Below are positions 24,331 through 36,190 of a stretch of DNA of 64,000 bases, in pieces. A program made the translations under genes and the position numbers. Source of the DNA: Fasciola hepatica (Eukaryota > Platyhelminthes > Trematoda > Plagiorchiida > Fasciolidae); contig CANUEZ040000198.1 of the NCBI GenBank assembly GCA_948099385.1, positions 2,680,501-2,744,500 of the forward strand, in the 5' to 3' direction. The notes beneath the pieces were generated by a model. That model was given only the letters and a program-made list of their open reading frames with translations, was not told the DNA's origin and did no database searches. Each line of letters opens with the position of its first letter. The first letter of the stretch is position 1.

Positions 24331-27300
24331 TGAAAAATGCAGTTGGGTTTCCAATTTTATAAGATTTCAGCCAATCTCACCAATTACCATTAAATCTGTC
24401 TGTGATGCTTTCATTACAGAGAGGGGAAACCCGAGAAAAATTCCGTTATCGCGATCTTTTAATCACCACTCTGGTGAAGAGTTTCCAGCATCTACATAGT
24501 GCGAAGGGTGAGTACTGTACTGTATACTGTTGACATGAAGAAGAGAGACAGAGAAGACTTATGCGTGAGGTTCAGCGCAACTTGCTCTTCAGGTCTAAAT
24601 ACCAATAAGCATTTGTATGATCTGCATCATGCTAATGATAATAAGGGTTATGGCCAAGAATAACTGCATTATACTTGCACATTTCTCGTTAACCAGGTTG
24701 AAGTTGATTTTCTCCATAAACGCCAACATGCCTGTGTGCTATGAATTACTTCCTGAGTGAATGAGTCGAATATTTGTCGCTTTGATCTACTAAGTATGAC
24801 AGCAGGTTAAAACAGTAATCAAGATAAGGCATGGTCCAACATATTTTTCATAAAAATTCGTCTTATTGCAGAATAATGCCTTTGCATTATTTGGTGAATT
24901 ATCATGCAGCGGTTAATTGAAGTTCTTCTGTAATCGTTGCGCACGCTGCTGCTCATTTATTACTTCAATACTGTGGGTTCACAAAGATTTCATTGGGTCG
25001 CAATAATCCGTAGAGCATCGAAGCCAAAGCCTAAACGATCTATAATTATTCAATTTTTGATAGATGGGTATCGATGTCTTCCTGAGAAATAATCTGTTTT
25101 TTTCCTTTCAAAGGTAATTGAGGCTTAAATTGCTTTTCTGCTACCCATGTGTGCTGTCTTCGGAGTAGGCCGTTGATGGTTACTGATAATTTGAAACCCC
25201 AGTTATGTTTCCGGAAAAGAAAAATCATTGACTCCTCACACCCTTTCCATAGGGCTGTTACAAAAGAGCTGCATCTTCTTTGCTCCCTTTTGGCTTCAGT
25301 CATGGATCTCACTTTCTGTTAAAAAAGAATGTTGGTTATGGTAATGTTTTGACTTACAAAGCCAACTGTCGCTGGCGCTTCCTGGCCTTCATTAGCCTGT
25401 TCCTATTCTCCCATTCTTCAGTAATGCAGTCGATTCATTGACTATGTGGTGCCCCAGCAAAGTTAACAATGTACTGGGTAGTTAATTTTGTGGAGGTTAT
25501 ATTCTCGTGTTACCCAATTTTGCGTTTTGAGGCAAATTTTCAGCACACTACCCCCGCGCAGGCCTTCATACGGTCTATTGCATTGATGAACAACAAGGTG
25601 GTGGCGAAACTTGTGAATATGATTCCGTATGCAGCAAGGAGATTTCGTGGACAGATGACGAAGAACTGCTGACAAAATTCGCATGCCTGTTTTGGATAGC
25701 AGTTTGTGTCGTAGCTTCATCGGACAACGCAGTGACATCAAATGAAGTTGAAATCGAATAAGTTTAAAAATCCCTTTTTTCTAAGATGTTAGAATACTGA
25801 GAACACTTTCACCGTGTCCAGGTCGTGAACACTTATGACAAATTGGTGATCGATCTTGTAGATCGGCCTGAGTGATGAACTCGACTTTTTCGGGCTGGAC
25901 TGAGTCATCGCACCGCGTAGTGATATTTTCATGTATTCAACAATTCTGAGAACCATAGTGATCATGAGGTTCTGCTGATGCTTCGATTCTACCAGATTTG
26001 GCGTAGATGCAACGAGAAGTAGGTTCGACTGTGGAGTGTTTTTAGAAGGAGCAAATAGATGGACCGGAAGGACGATTCATAGAATTCAATTTGTTCAACT
26101 GAATTGCCGGATGAAAATGTTGCCATTTTTCGAATAGAGCAGTCCCATCGAAATCTCATGACTGAAAGGATAACGTTTTTGCAGGAACACTTTGCATATG
26201 CAGAGCCAAGAAAACCATTATTCCCGAAAAATCAGATACTCCTAAACGTCAGCGGTTTCTATAATGAATTGCCGTACAGAACAAAATGAACGTTACAATC
26301 GTGCCCGGGAACAAAGTGGATCTTCTTTTGTGGATACAACAACGGATTATATGTTTCAATGTCTGTGGATTTCGCTTCTCTAACAAGTAGTGAATAACCG
26401 GATTAACAGCACTTTGTGGCAAAGCTCATAAAAAACGAAATTTGTGTCAACAAAGGCGACGTCGCAAAACCTTGAGCAGCTTCCATTATTGAACTAATCA
26501 TGCGTGAAGACCAACAGACCATAGCATTTAAAATTCCAATTAGTATCATTTGATCTTTTTGTTTACACTGTGTGAGTTGACACTTACACTATGTTCTTAT
26601 TCTCATTGATTTAGGTACAACGTGATGAGGAAATCGAGGAGGTTTACTACCAGAAAATTTTATCTTTTGTCGCTCACTGCGTCGTGAATTTTCTCTTGGA
26701 TTCGATTCTCAAATCTGACCAAATGTGTCACAAACAAGTGAGTCGCATATACTTCTGGCTATTTTGCCTGAATACCGTTGGACACTATTTCGTGGGGAGA
26801 GAAAGGTTAAGAGTATGCAAACCACTTACCGTTTCTGCCCCATAGTGGCACCAACATATTTCATTTGAATCATTAGAATATGGCCGTACTTTTCAGCCAC
26901 GAATTTTGGATGAAGTCTGCACTATGACCCTAATTCGAAAAGGGATAGCGAGAAAGCATTTATCTAAAATGTTTAATCACTCTTAACCGAACAACACTGG
27001 CGCATGTCAGTACAGAAACTTCCAGATTCCTTACAATACAGATGGAAGAACGGTGAGTATTTAATAAATATAACTGAAGGTGGCTCGAACTTGATGTGGT
27101 TCCAGATGTAAGCAATGTAGACACACGTAGAGTTTGTGACCTAATAATGGTGACTCTTTTACCAGTCTTTCAGGAACATTTTACTTGCATTGTGTCTACC
27201 AATTGCTTTATTGTTATAGTGTGAACAGTCAACATATAAAACCTCAAGATTAACATAGACGATCTCAAACGACAACTCCCGCCAAAGAACGGTAACGCAG

Positions 27301-28699
27301 ATTCGCAACTTCATTCAGCCGTGGAATCGCCTCGCCTTACTGACTTGCATAGTTCCATTTCGTAATGGAATTATCAGCAAAACGACCGGAATCTGTTTGG
27401 CGCCTCAGGTACAAAGTAGATGAGTAGACGGCCAGTACCAATAATAGGCAAAACGTTGCCCAGTGGATCGGGCCGATGGTAGATCAGTGAATGCCAATGA
27501 CGCAATTACATAATGGGCACAAAAGTTGCAAACGTTTGTTCGTGCCCACGTCCATGAAGATTAATATATTGCCTGAAGCAGAAGTACGAGAAAAAATTTA
27601 AGCAAAAGGATTTACCCACATAGACCGATTGTCAATTTGGATATTTGCTATAGTTCGTTCAGATTCATTGATGCATGTTAAGTTTTATTCACCGGTGATT
27701 TGTTTGACCTCGTTTTAAAAGCCCCTAGTGATGAAACTATCATCTACGACTGTCGTACCTTTTTATAGGTAGTATATGTAATAACAGCGGATGTACTTTG
27801 CATTGAAACGGTTAGGATAGACCATCCTCCGTCCTCTGAGTTCAGTTTGGTACCGCATTCTGAATCGGTATATAATCCAATGAAACTTCGTGTTACTCTA
27901 GTTAATAATTGTTTCAAAGGTTTCCCAGAAGAGACGATCCGACCGATCGGTAAGAATCAGTTTTGCAATCAGATTGGTTTCTTTTATGTACTGTGATCGT
28001 TTCAGAGGCCACCATAACCAGGCTACCCAAGTGTGCACGAATGTTTCGTGATCCAATTCAACAGCCGGTCTAATTGGGACTTGCTTTTCGCATCACGTTT
28101 CATTTGTGCACTGAAATGACAAACCTCGGTGTGTGTTTCAAGTCTATCATTACATTACACTTGTAAAGCCACATATAAATATATTTAAACGTTATAAGGC
28201 ATAGGATGAGTGAATGGAAATGCACAAAATAGTTTCTTTCTATGCATGACGAGTGATTTCTCTTCAACATTGAATCATTTTACTAACCGTAATGTGTGGT
28301 GCACTGGGAGATTGCTCTACAGGCAACTTCGGTTCTACGTTCTTCTGGATAGTTTTTCTTCGGGGTAGCCATGATTACGCGGAACTCGCAAAGTCGCTGT
28401 TGAGCAAATGTTTTGGGCACCGAATACCAGCCACCGAACTAATTTTACCTTATTAGTAATGGCTGTGAAAATTTGTGTATTCCCCATTCCTTATCTTCTT
28501 CATTTAGACCCGCCGTTGGACTGATCCACCCTTTCGTCCGGTCATCAAAACACCCAGGGAGATTGTTGTAACGGTCAGATCAAGCCTGATTTCCAAGTCA
28601 GGAAAAGAACCCATATCTCGGAACTAGAATAGCTAAATGACTTTTTCTTTGCGGAGCGGTTTTACAAGGCAAGACGATGAACGTACAAGTCGATAGAAA
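24331..28699. other. Unassigned sequence with one weak exon candidate
   Basis: No supported gene. On the minus strand a 42-bp stretch (25357-25316) begins GTAAGT and ends TTTTTTAACAG, directly upstream of an 88-codon ORF (25318-25046) of ordinary, charged composition. Short introns are common in flatworms, but the frame upstream of the putative donor is open for only about 14 codons, so this stays speculative. The rest of the stretch shows nothing I can name. Confidence 0.35.
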
Positions 28700-28880
28700 A
28701 CACGATTTGATCACGCAAGCAAAGTTGACACAAAAGCTGACCAGTCACTTTCCGCTCGATGGGAGTCGATGGACATCAGCTGTGGCATGAATCGAACTGG
28801 TTTGCAGTCTTACTACGCCTCCCTCCATTTAGGATGTTCGGTAATCTGAGCTACGGTAGCCTTAAAAGCCCGATTCCTTG
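28700..28880 (-). repeat. tRNA-derived SINE-like sequence overlapping the gypsy-1 3' end
   Basis: On the minus strand, TAGCTCAG (A-box core, plus-strand 28846-28853) and AGTTCGATTCA (B-box like, 28789-28799) are 46 nt apart. The sequence sits exactly at the C-terminal tail of the integrase reading frame, so the last residues of that ORF (ATVAQITEHPKWREA) appear to be read from tRNA-like DNA and not from the element. Full boundaries and target-site duplications were not found. Confidence 0.5.
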
Positions 28881-30090
28881 AGCTGATATTCAACCGGTGT
28901 ATTGAAGACCGAATACGTCTTGAGGGTCTCCGGTCTAACTGTTCAGGTGCCTCCGTGGGAGTTACGCCATCTGCGCTTGCTTTGACATCTCGATGATCCA
29001 TGAATAGATACACAGATATGAAGTAAGAGGAACATTCTTCTGAGTTGCACAGCATATTTCGTGGTCCGAGAGGGTTACCATGCCTGGCCGAAATTAGATC
29101 ACCCACCCTAAAACTGACTGTTCGTTCTCGTCTCACAGTCTGTCCGGTAATGCAGTTCTCCAAACATTCAAGAATATTGCGCACACAAACTTGACCTCGA
29201 TTCCTAATAGGTCTGGTATAAGCGGGTATATGGATTTGCTGTTCGTGAGTATCTTGAGCGACCGGGATCATGGCATCTAAGGCTAGTCTCATCCGTTGGT
29301 CTGGGAACAGCTCAGATGGAGACTTCTACTCTGTGATGGATGGATCCGTAGTTGAGCGGTAAGTAAGGAGGAATCCATCTATTGGCTGTAGTAGTTTCCA
29401 CTCCACTTGTGATTTGATCAGTGAGCGCTTAATAGTGTCAACAAGCCGTTTTACTTGGCCATTTGTTTGTGGCTGTTACACTGGGTAGTGAATGTGGCGA
29501 CTGCATTTTGATGCAAAATACAGTAGAAAATATAGTGCCAATTTTGGACCATCATCAGAAACAAGAACTTTCGGTTTCCCGAACTGAGCAAATATTCTAC
29601 TCCAGTTTGCAACTACAGGGTTTGCGGTTATGACTTTGGGCCATTTGAAGTGTGCATCAAGAGCGATTAGGTAATACGTGCCGTCAATGGGCCCCGCGAA
29701 AGCAATGTGAATGCGGGACCAGGGGCCCGCTGGGGGTTGCCATGATTGGGTTTCTATTTAGGTTGGTAGATTAGCCATCAATGAACACTAGTGACAAGCT
29801 TTTAGCTCGTGTTCAATTTTTCGATCCATAAAGGGCCAATATGCGTGAACCCAAATGTGTCTCTTCGTACGACTGATACCAGGGTGACCATGGTGGAAAG
29901 GCTGACCTCAATGTCTGGGGCGCAACGACTCGAACATGAGACTAACTTGTTCAATAGAGAAGACTTTCCCTCATCTGAAGAACACTTGATGAGCCCTGTT
30001 GGGAAGATTGAGGGGCCAATCCGTTCTACAAATAAGTAACACTTCCTCCAATAGTTTGTCCCCGCAGTTTTGCGTAGGATCACTTTAGAG
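28880..30090 (-). pseudogene. Gypsy-1 integrase, third catalytic residue Glu to Lys
   Basis: The zinc-finger end reads HAYWPFMDRKIEHELKACH, then a stop, then CSL near 29.85-29.78 kb. The core has WSRIHIAFAGPIDGTYYLIA with LDAHFKWPKV (about 29.72-29.63 kb), VSDDGPKLALYF (about 29.57-29.53 kb) and NGQVKRLVDTIKRSL (about 29.475-29.43 kb). In that last block the catalytic Glu of the usual N-G-x-x-E position is Lys, and the Asp after G-P-I/D-F-A is Ala. The C-terminal domain FRVGDLISARHGNPLGPR (about 29.11-29.06 kb) is intact and lies in the 159-codon open stretch 29292-28813. Confidence 0.9.
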
Positions 30091-30119
30091 GTGACTGGTA
30101 GACCGCACAGGGAATTATC

Positions 30120-30620
30120 GAAACATTATTGCACAATAAAACCAACGGCGATCGATGCAATTACACTATCCTCATCAGGGAGACGACTGCCTTGACGAGC
30201 TTTTAGTCTGCACGGGACATTGGCTCGTACAAAACCTGTTGCTTTTGTGATGCGTAACTTTAAAACATAACGTGTTAGCATTGTGGCCCAATGCTGCAAG
30301 CGATTTGCAGTATGCAATGGTACTCTTGTCTTCGTGCCAAAGATGGATAATAACAGCTAGTTGTCAAGGAGCAGAGTCAATTTTCTTCCAAGGGATACCT
30401 TATAGAACTTTTGTGTGAAACATTAGCGTCAGTCCTTCTTTTGCAGGACGTGGAATACCACCGAACAACTGCTACTGAGACATTCGCGCAGTAAAACCGC
30501 CCAATTTCATATTCGGAAGTGTTAGCGGTTATAACCATGGGTAATTTGGGGTCAGAGTGAGTGAGGAGTAAGTCGGACGTGATAACTCGTTCGATGGTGA
30601 CAAATGCGTTTTGACATCAC
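30120..30620 (-). pseudogene. Gypsy-1 RNase H and tether, catalytic Asp changed
   Basis: After CQNAFVTIERVITSDLLLTH comes VITANTSEYEIG near 30.54-30.50 kb, where the family normally has A-D-A-S; the catalytic Asp is Asn here. Later IHTANRLQHWA (about 30.31-30.28 kb) and DEDSVIASIAV (about 30.17-30.13 kb) mark the end of RNase H and the link to integrase. RNase H removes the RNA strand during reverse transcription. Frame changes occur in the middle of the domain. Confidence 0.85.
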
Positions 30621-31400
30621 GGTAACCATATCCACTCAGTGTTTCGTGTCAGCAGTTGGTTCGACAGAGCTCCTGGTTGGTACATCTGTGGTACAAGATT
30701 GTGAAATTCATTTACAAGCGAGAAGAAGGGCTGCAGTGTTACTTTATTGGTTGAAGTGAGCAAGCGGTCTATGGCTGCGATCTTCGTTTGATCCGGTCTT
30801 CGACCAGTACTGTCAATGATCGAGCCCAAGTAAGTGATACTGGATAATCGAAATGAACATTTCTGAGTTTGGACTTGGAACCTATATACCCGATGGCCTC
30901 TGCAAGGTCATATTTATTTGCCTAATATGTTCATCCATTGTTTTGCTAACAGCATTGAGAATTCTAGGCCAGCTAACATGATATCCATTATCTGGTAAGA
31001 AGTTTTCTGGGGCACTTTTAAGACCAAAATGTAAACGATTGTAGAGATGAAGACCACTGTGAGTGTTGAAAGTGAGCATTTCTTCATACTCGTCCACTAA
31101 CTCAACTTGAAAATGGGGGTCAGAAAAATCAATTTTTTGAAACTATTTTACCACCGTTCAACTTGCCGAACCAATAATCTGGCACAGATATTGAGTACTG
31201 CTGTGTCCTCAGAAATCGATTCAGTCCTGTTGAAAAATCGGCACAGACCCTGATTGTGCCATTCGCCTTTCTGATCACTACGACAGGTACCGCCCATGAT
31301 TAGTAGTTAACGGAGAAAATTACTCCCACTTGTACCAGCCGGGCCAGCTTGCCGTCAACGAACTCCACTGATGCGTAAGGTACAGGTCGTTTTAGACAAA
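30617..31400 (-). pseudogene. Gypsy-1 reverse transcriptase, active-site motif deleted
   Basis: Blocks in order on the minus strand are VPVVVIRKANGTIRVCADFS (about 31.29-31.23 kb), QKIDFSDPHFQVEL with the first catalytic Asp (about 31.14-31.10), YNRLHFGLKSAPENF (about 31.04-30.99), and GSIIDSTGRRPDQTKIAAI (about 30.83-30.77). Between LAGLEFS and VSKTMDEH near 30.96-30.94 kb the Y-x-D-D segment is absent and the frame shifts. The enzyme could not have been active after this deletion. Confidence 0.9.
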
Positions 31401-31769
31401 ATACCGATTTATAGCATCTATTCACACAGAAAACTGCTCTTGTCTTACAGCACAAACTAACACCATCAGAAAACGCTTCAGGAGAGTCTGTTGTTTAACG
31501 TGAAAGTCTTATACACAAGTGTTTAGAAGACACTGATGCAACTTTTCTATATGATTTGAATTTGAGTGTGGCATAGAGTCGGAAGAATCACAAATTTCAA
31601 TAAACGGAAACTGCCACATGTATTCTGTCTATCCAGTTGGTACCAAGTGGGTTGAAATGATCAAGTCTTGATATGTAACGCGTACAACACGAGATACAGT
31701 CAAAAAAAAGATTCACGCAGGAACCCACCATCAATTGACAGTTGCTGCGCAAGCAATATGGCTAGTTTG

Positions 31770-31865
31770 CTCATAAACGGATCTGACCAATGAATTTCGC
31801 GAGGCTTCCGAAATGATAGTCACATCAGATTCTATACCTATTCGCAATTTCACTGGGACTGGAAA
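31770..31865 (-). pseudogene. Gypsy-1 protease remnant without the catalytic triad
   Basis: The minus-strand translation VPVKLRIGIESDVTIISEAS resembles the flanks of a retropepsin active site, with the hydrophobic strand before it and the xDVTxISE strand after it. The D-T/S-G catalytic motif expected between them is missing, as if deleted. The assignment rests on position between gag and RT and on these flanking words. Confidence 0.5.
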
Positions 31866-31989
31866 TCGAGGGCTTTCATCACAAAAACGAGGTTCAAAGA
31901 ATTACAGAATCTGGTTGGTGCACCTTCGTACGGGTGTGGCACAGAACGGCTGCTATAGATGCGTTCTTGATGACCAGTTCCACCGCTAA

Positions 31990-32815
31990 TTCCACAATCG
32001 CGTGACCCGTAGGCACCAAAAATTAGCTAATTGCCACAATCCGCAGTGCCAACATCCGACGCTTGACCTTTGTCGGAAGTTTGGTTGAGAAGCTCGTGGT
32101 CTTCTAGACTTAGGTAAAGCACTGATCACGGGCATTGTCTGCATCTCTGCTTTCTGGATCACCTGGGCATTAGGTTTTAGATTATTCAAACACTGACACT
32201 CTTCGATGGTTTGCGTTAAAGTGATTCCGGGGTCTGTTTCCAGCTTTGATAATATCCGGGTGCTAATGTCAATGTCAGCAGATGCGTGAAGACCAGATAA
32301 AATATAAGAGCTTTGAAATGATCATTTGTGAGACTCTGAAGTATGAAACGTGTAAATTAGCGAATAACACGGCCTGGGTAGGAGGCGAAATGATCGTCAG
32401 CACCTTTCGAAATTTTCAAACACTAGTACTGTGTAATAAATAAAGAGGAAATTTCATCAAACATGGCATTGAGATGTTTTACTCTCTTTGCTAGATCATG
32501 GTCCGTTGGGTGTTTTAGTAGGATGAAATAGCAGTATTTGTCATGTCCATCTGGACCCAGTTTACTCAACGAAAGTCCTACTCGAGCGTATTCATTGAGA
32601 GCGGCACCATCAGCTTCAACAACGTCTTCGTATCTACGAAACCAGAATGAGACGTAATGTCATCTTTGGACTGGTAATGAAATCCACTCATGCTTTGAAA
32701 CAGTTTCACGACACCCGAAATCGTTGGGCTGTTCACTTCTTGCTGCACTGAAAGCCGCTGGATAAACCGCCAACCTGTGATGCACCAGTGCTTTTTCAAT
32801 TTCCAAAGCAACATA
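31990..32815 (-). pseudogene. Gypsy-1 gag remnant
   Basis: Several frames of the minus strand show gag features: a block near 32.70 kb beginning FHYQSKDD, a middle block with DDHFASYPGR near 32.39 kb, and LETDPEITLTQTIEEC near 32.22 kb followed by LNNLKPNAQVIQKAEM. This order matches structural polyproteins of this gypsy group, which package the RNA. A zinc-knuckle-like C-x2-C (CWHCGLW) lies near 32.05 kb. Stops and at least three frame changes interrupt it. Confidence 0.75.
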
Positions 32816-35425
32816 TTTTACGTTGTTCCTGATAATCGCAAATACTGTGCAGCTACCTTAAGTACTTAGTTGGTGCATCATGAGAATCGACGCTCCACGT
32901 TTAGGAGACAGATAAACAAGAAACCAAATTATTATATCACCGACCATAGACTAGCCCGTTAATCAGCTCAAGAGACGAGAATCCGATGAACTCCATCTAG
33001 GCCGTTTTATTTTGCTATGAATCAACGTATGTATGTATGTACGAAAGCAGATTGCTCTGGCAGTGGTGTACGGACGGATGGATGTTGGAACGAATCAAGC
33101 TGTGTCGATTGCGTTAGGTGAGCTCAACGATTGAGCACAAGACTTTCTCTTGTAATTGGCTGCAATTTTCACATGCGCAGACACGTAGTCTCGAGAGCAC
33201 ACGCTCACTGCGTCTCAATTGAGCCGTATCGACCATTCACAGTGACACACTGCAATCACACACATACCGCGTTGATGGTAGTCTTATTCCATTTCGGGCT
33301 GCGTGGATTCCGTCAAGTGTGGAGTGACTTTATTTGGCCTGATCCGACTGTGCCCCTAAATGTGACTCAGGTTGACGCACTTACTTACTTGCGCATTTGC
33401 TTGCGTGCATAATCACCGGCGTACAGTTCGGTTTGTGCCCACCAATGAGGAACAGACTTGGCACAAACCTCACATGTGCCACTTCTAACTCAGAACAAAA
33501 CATTACGAAAACTGCTCTGTAATTTTCGAAGCTCAGTAGGTATTGCTTCTAAATGCTATTTTCAGAATAACGCCGATCGTAACACACGATCAATTTGCCG
33601 CTGTAAATCAATCAGGATGGTTAGATGAGACTTCGACAAAAGAATAAATTCATAACATCAAAATGAAAAGTCAAAAGGTACTGAAATGAAACCGAATGAA
33701 TAAAACTCACAAAGTTGCACCAGTGAAAAGCTTTGCATCGGCCGAAAGCACTTCAGCTGAAGAATAAATTTGTCAATAAAATGATGAAAAACGTCAATTT
33801 TAAGTGACAAGAATGATAGTGCTGCAAAAATCAAGAAAACAACCATGCTTGAAGTAAAGTTGATATTTTGCCATCGACACAGCAATGGATAATAAGGCTG
33901 AACAATTATCTGTTCCGATTAGCAAACCGCAAGTAAAGGATTGCAGACTCTGTTGACAAAACCAATCCACAATAAAAAATTTCGCCATGCGGGCAATGGG
34001 AATTTTTTCAACAACTTCAAATATGGAACAGATCACACCTGAAACTCAAAACATTACAAAGCAGAATTATAACCAGTATCATGTGTAATTCAATGTTCGG
34101 GTAGGATTTCGCGTTAGCCCGTGGTTCTCGTGGGAATGATTTCAGACAGACAGACTGAAAGTCTTTGCGGGATATTTACTTCAAACATCTAATTCCATTT
34201 CTCAACATCTAACTATTCATCTTTACCTGCAATTGGTCTGTTTGAACATACTCGAATAACATTCTGTCCGTATAAAGCTTTTCGGAGTATTGGGACCGTG
34301 AATTTTCTTATGATAGCTAGCCGGACAAATCTGGTGCATATAAGCAGGGGTGTTTTACGATTAAAACTAAATGGAAGGAATTGCGATCGGGACAATGAAT
34401 AATCGGTGTAATAGTGGTAGGTGATCATCTGTGATACATTAGGTGGTGTTGAATCCGATGTGGTTTGAGATGTGCATAGTGGATTTTGTAACTGTGTAGT
34501 TGTCACTACTCTTCCGATAATGTTCAAAGATACACTCCTCGCCGTGTATCTACCGATCACCTAAGTGTGATGTTGAGGTGATATGAAACGTAAAACACAG
34601 AGCTTAGCACAAGTTATCATGATACGTTGGATCCCAAACCCGGTCCAAATCATGTAATAAGAAAAGGCAAGTTTAATTGTATGTGACATCTGCCCCATAT
34701 CACTGACTGAACTCAAATGGTAGGAACCGTTCAAGAGATGTTAATTAGTTTATTCATTTGGACTCACGATATGCTGTTAAATTCCCAATCAGTCTGTCAA
34801 CTAAAATGGAGGCCAGGTTGTACGTGGATTTGCTTGGCAAACGTCTTTTGTCATTTTGTGAGATTGCTCTCACAACCCTGCCAGTACGGTTCTTCATGGG
34901 GATTTTCACAAACAACCAGTGGTCCAATGATTTTCACGGGAAAGCATTTTATACCACCTGAGAGGCCAACTGTGTTTAGTCATTTGTTTTTTCGGATAAA
35001 TCATCTTATCTGAAAGTCACAAAATATACATTTATGTGATAGATTTGGGAATTTGCCACAGTTACCGTCGTTCCTCATGATATTGTCTTTCATGAGTGCA
35101 CAGATAACGAAGACATTCATAGATTGACCGCCACTTCATGTGAATTTCTGTGGAAAATGCTCTAAGCAACCCTTTCTTATTTCTTTGATTTATTAAAGTG
35201 ATGGGATTGAGGTAAAATTATATTGTTTAATAAAACAGCTTAGTCGAAATCGTTGGTAGATTGTCGACGATTCGGTCACCACGGGTAACTTTTTAAGGAC
35301 TGGTTTTACAATCGAATGAAATTGGAATGATAGCTTAGAGCAATTGAGTATTAGTCACAGTGTGTTCGTGTGTTTATCTGTGAGTTCGGTGTGTTGTTCA
35401 TTGCAAGGGTGGGGGTTGAATCCCC
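32816..35425. other. Unassigned sequence, possible relic of the gypsy-1 5' LTR
   Basis: For a minus-strand element the 5' LTR should lie at about 32.9-33.5 kb. That stretch is less AT-rich than its surroundings, has a short (TATG)n run near 33028 and an aataaa-like word, but no matching LTR was found on the other side, so the LTR cannot be called. Further on, a 115-codon minus-strand ORF (34560-34213) and a 98-codon plus-strand ORF (34717-35013) have no recognisable domain. Confidence 0.4.
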
Positions 35426-35429
35426 GTCC

Positions 35430-36190
35430 ATACTATGTCCGTGATTGTGGGGTCATTTGAGGTCAACAAGGTGTTATGACCCGTTTTGGAGTTTATCCAT
35501 CCGTGTCGTAATGCTATCCACTTGCTTGAAATCTCTGCCCCATCTCTGTGGTTGAAACACAATTGGTGGGCCTGAATTGCTAGAGCCTCCGCGTAGAGAA
35601 GCTCGGTGTACGTATGAAACCCACACTGGAGGATTCTGGTGTTTTCGTAGTCGATGATGTGTTTTTCGGATCTGGCTTGTAGTGCAATTGCAGAGTCGCG
35701 TTCTAACTTACCTCAAGCCATTTGGTCTGTTGGTCTGTATTTTTCCTTACTTCTGTGTTCAGCAATTCTAGTTTCGACTTCTCTGCATGTTTGTCCAATG
35801 TACTGAGTTGGGCAGTCTTTGCAGCTGATAATGTAAACACCGTTGTTCTGTTCGTGTATGTGTTCAGAGTTACTGGTTCTTGTGAGATGACGTCGCAACG
35901 TGTTATCGATTCGGAAGAAAACCTGAACACCATACGCACCAAGTACCTTCCTGATTGCCTCCGATGTGCCCGATCTGTACGAAATGCCAGTGGAGGTTAG
36001 CCAGTCTCCGTCCTTCTTGTCGTGTGTTGCTGAATTGTTTCTTAACACATCGGTTACTAGTCCTCGTGGGTACTTGTTGTATTGAAGGACCGTGTGTAAG
36101 CGTTGCATTTCCTGTTTATGAGTGACATCGTCATTGCACAACTTGTCAACTCCGTTGGTTAGTGGCGATGCATTGAGATTATCAACAACA
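35430..36190 (-). mobile_element. Penelope-like element C-terminal fragment with GIY-YIG endonuclease
   Basis: The minus strand is open from about 36190 to 35713. It carries the end of the RT thumb region (GTSEAIRKVLGAYGVQVFFR), then GVYIISCKDCPTQYIGQT (about 35.86-35.80 kb), the GIY-YIG core with its C-x2-C insert, and then ETRIAEHR. Another frame continues with EKHIIDYENTRIL, LYAEALAIQAHQ and DGAEISSKWIALRHG down to about 35.48 kb, which is the usual end of such elements. GIY-YIG nucleases cut the target DNA. The RT palm upstream is absent beyond 36.2 kb. An open frame across the nuclease core makes this one of the less decayed relics here. Confidence 0.9.

Larger units (their letters stand above)
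28813..32815 (-). mobile_element. Ty3/gypsy LTR retrotransposon, degenerate copy 1
   Basis: Read from high to low coordinates, the minus strand gives gag (32.8-32.0 kb), a protease remnant (31.86-31.77), RT (31.4-30.6), RNase H (30.6-30.1) and integrase (30.1-28.9), the standard Ty3/gypsy order. Motif style suggests kinship with trematode CsRn1/Boudicca-like elements, which is inference. No LTR pair was recognised: 32.9-33.5 kb is where a 5' LTR would lie, and nothing similar was seen near 28 kb. Frameshifts and stops occur in every domain, and four catalytic centres are altered. Confidence 0.9.

Noticed and set aside
33131..33412. 93-codon plus-strand ORF as a gene
   Set aside because: It lies where the gypsy-1 5' LTR would be, has no domain, and its openness probably reflects lower AT content.
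32900..33500. 5' LTR of gypsy-1
   Set aside because: It is in the right place, but no second LTR copy or clear primer-binding site was found, so I did not call it.
35395..35425. gggggttgaatcccc as a tRNA T-arm
   Set aside because: It lies at the tail of the Penelope-like coding region, has no A box nearby and is explained by that element.
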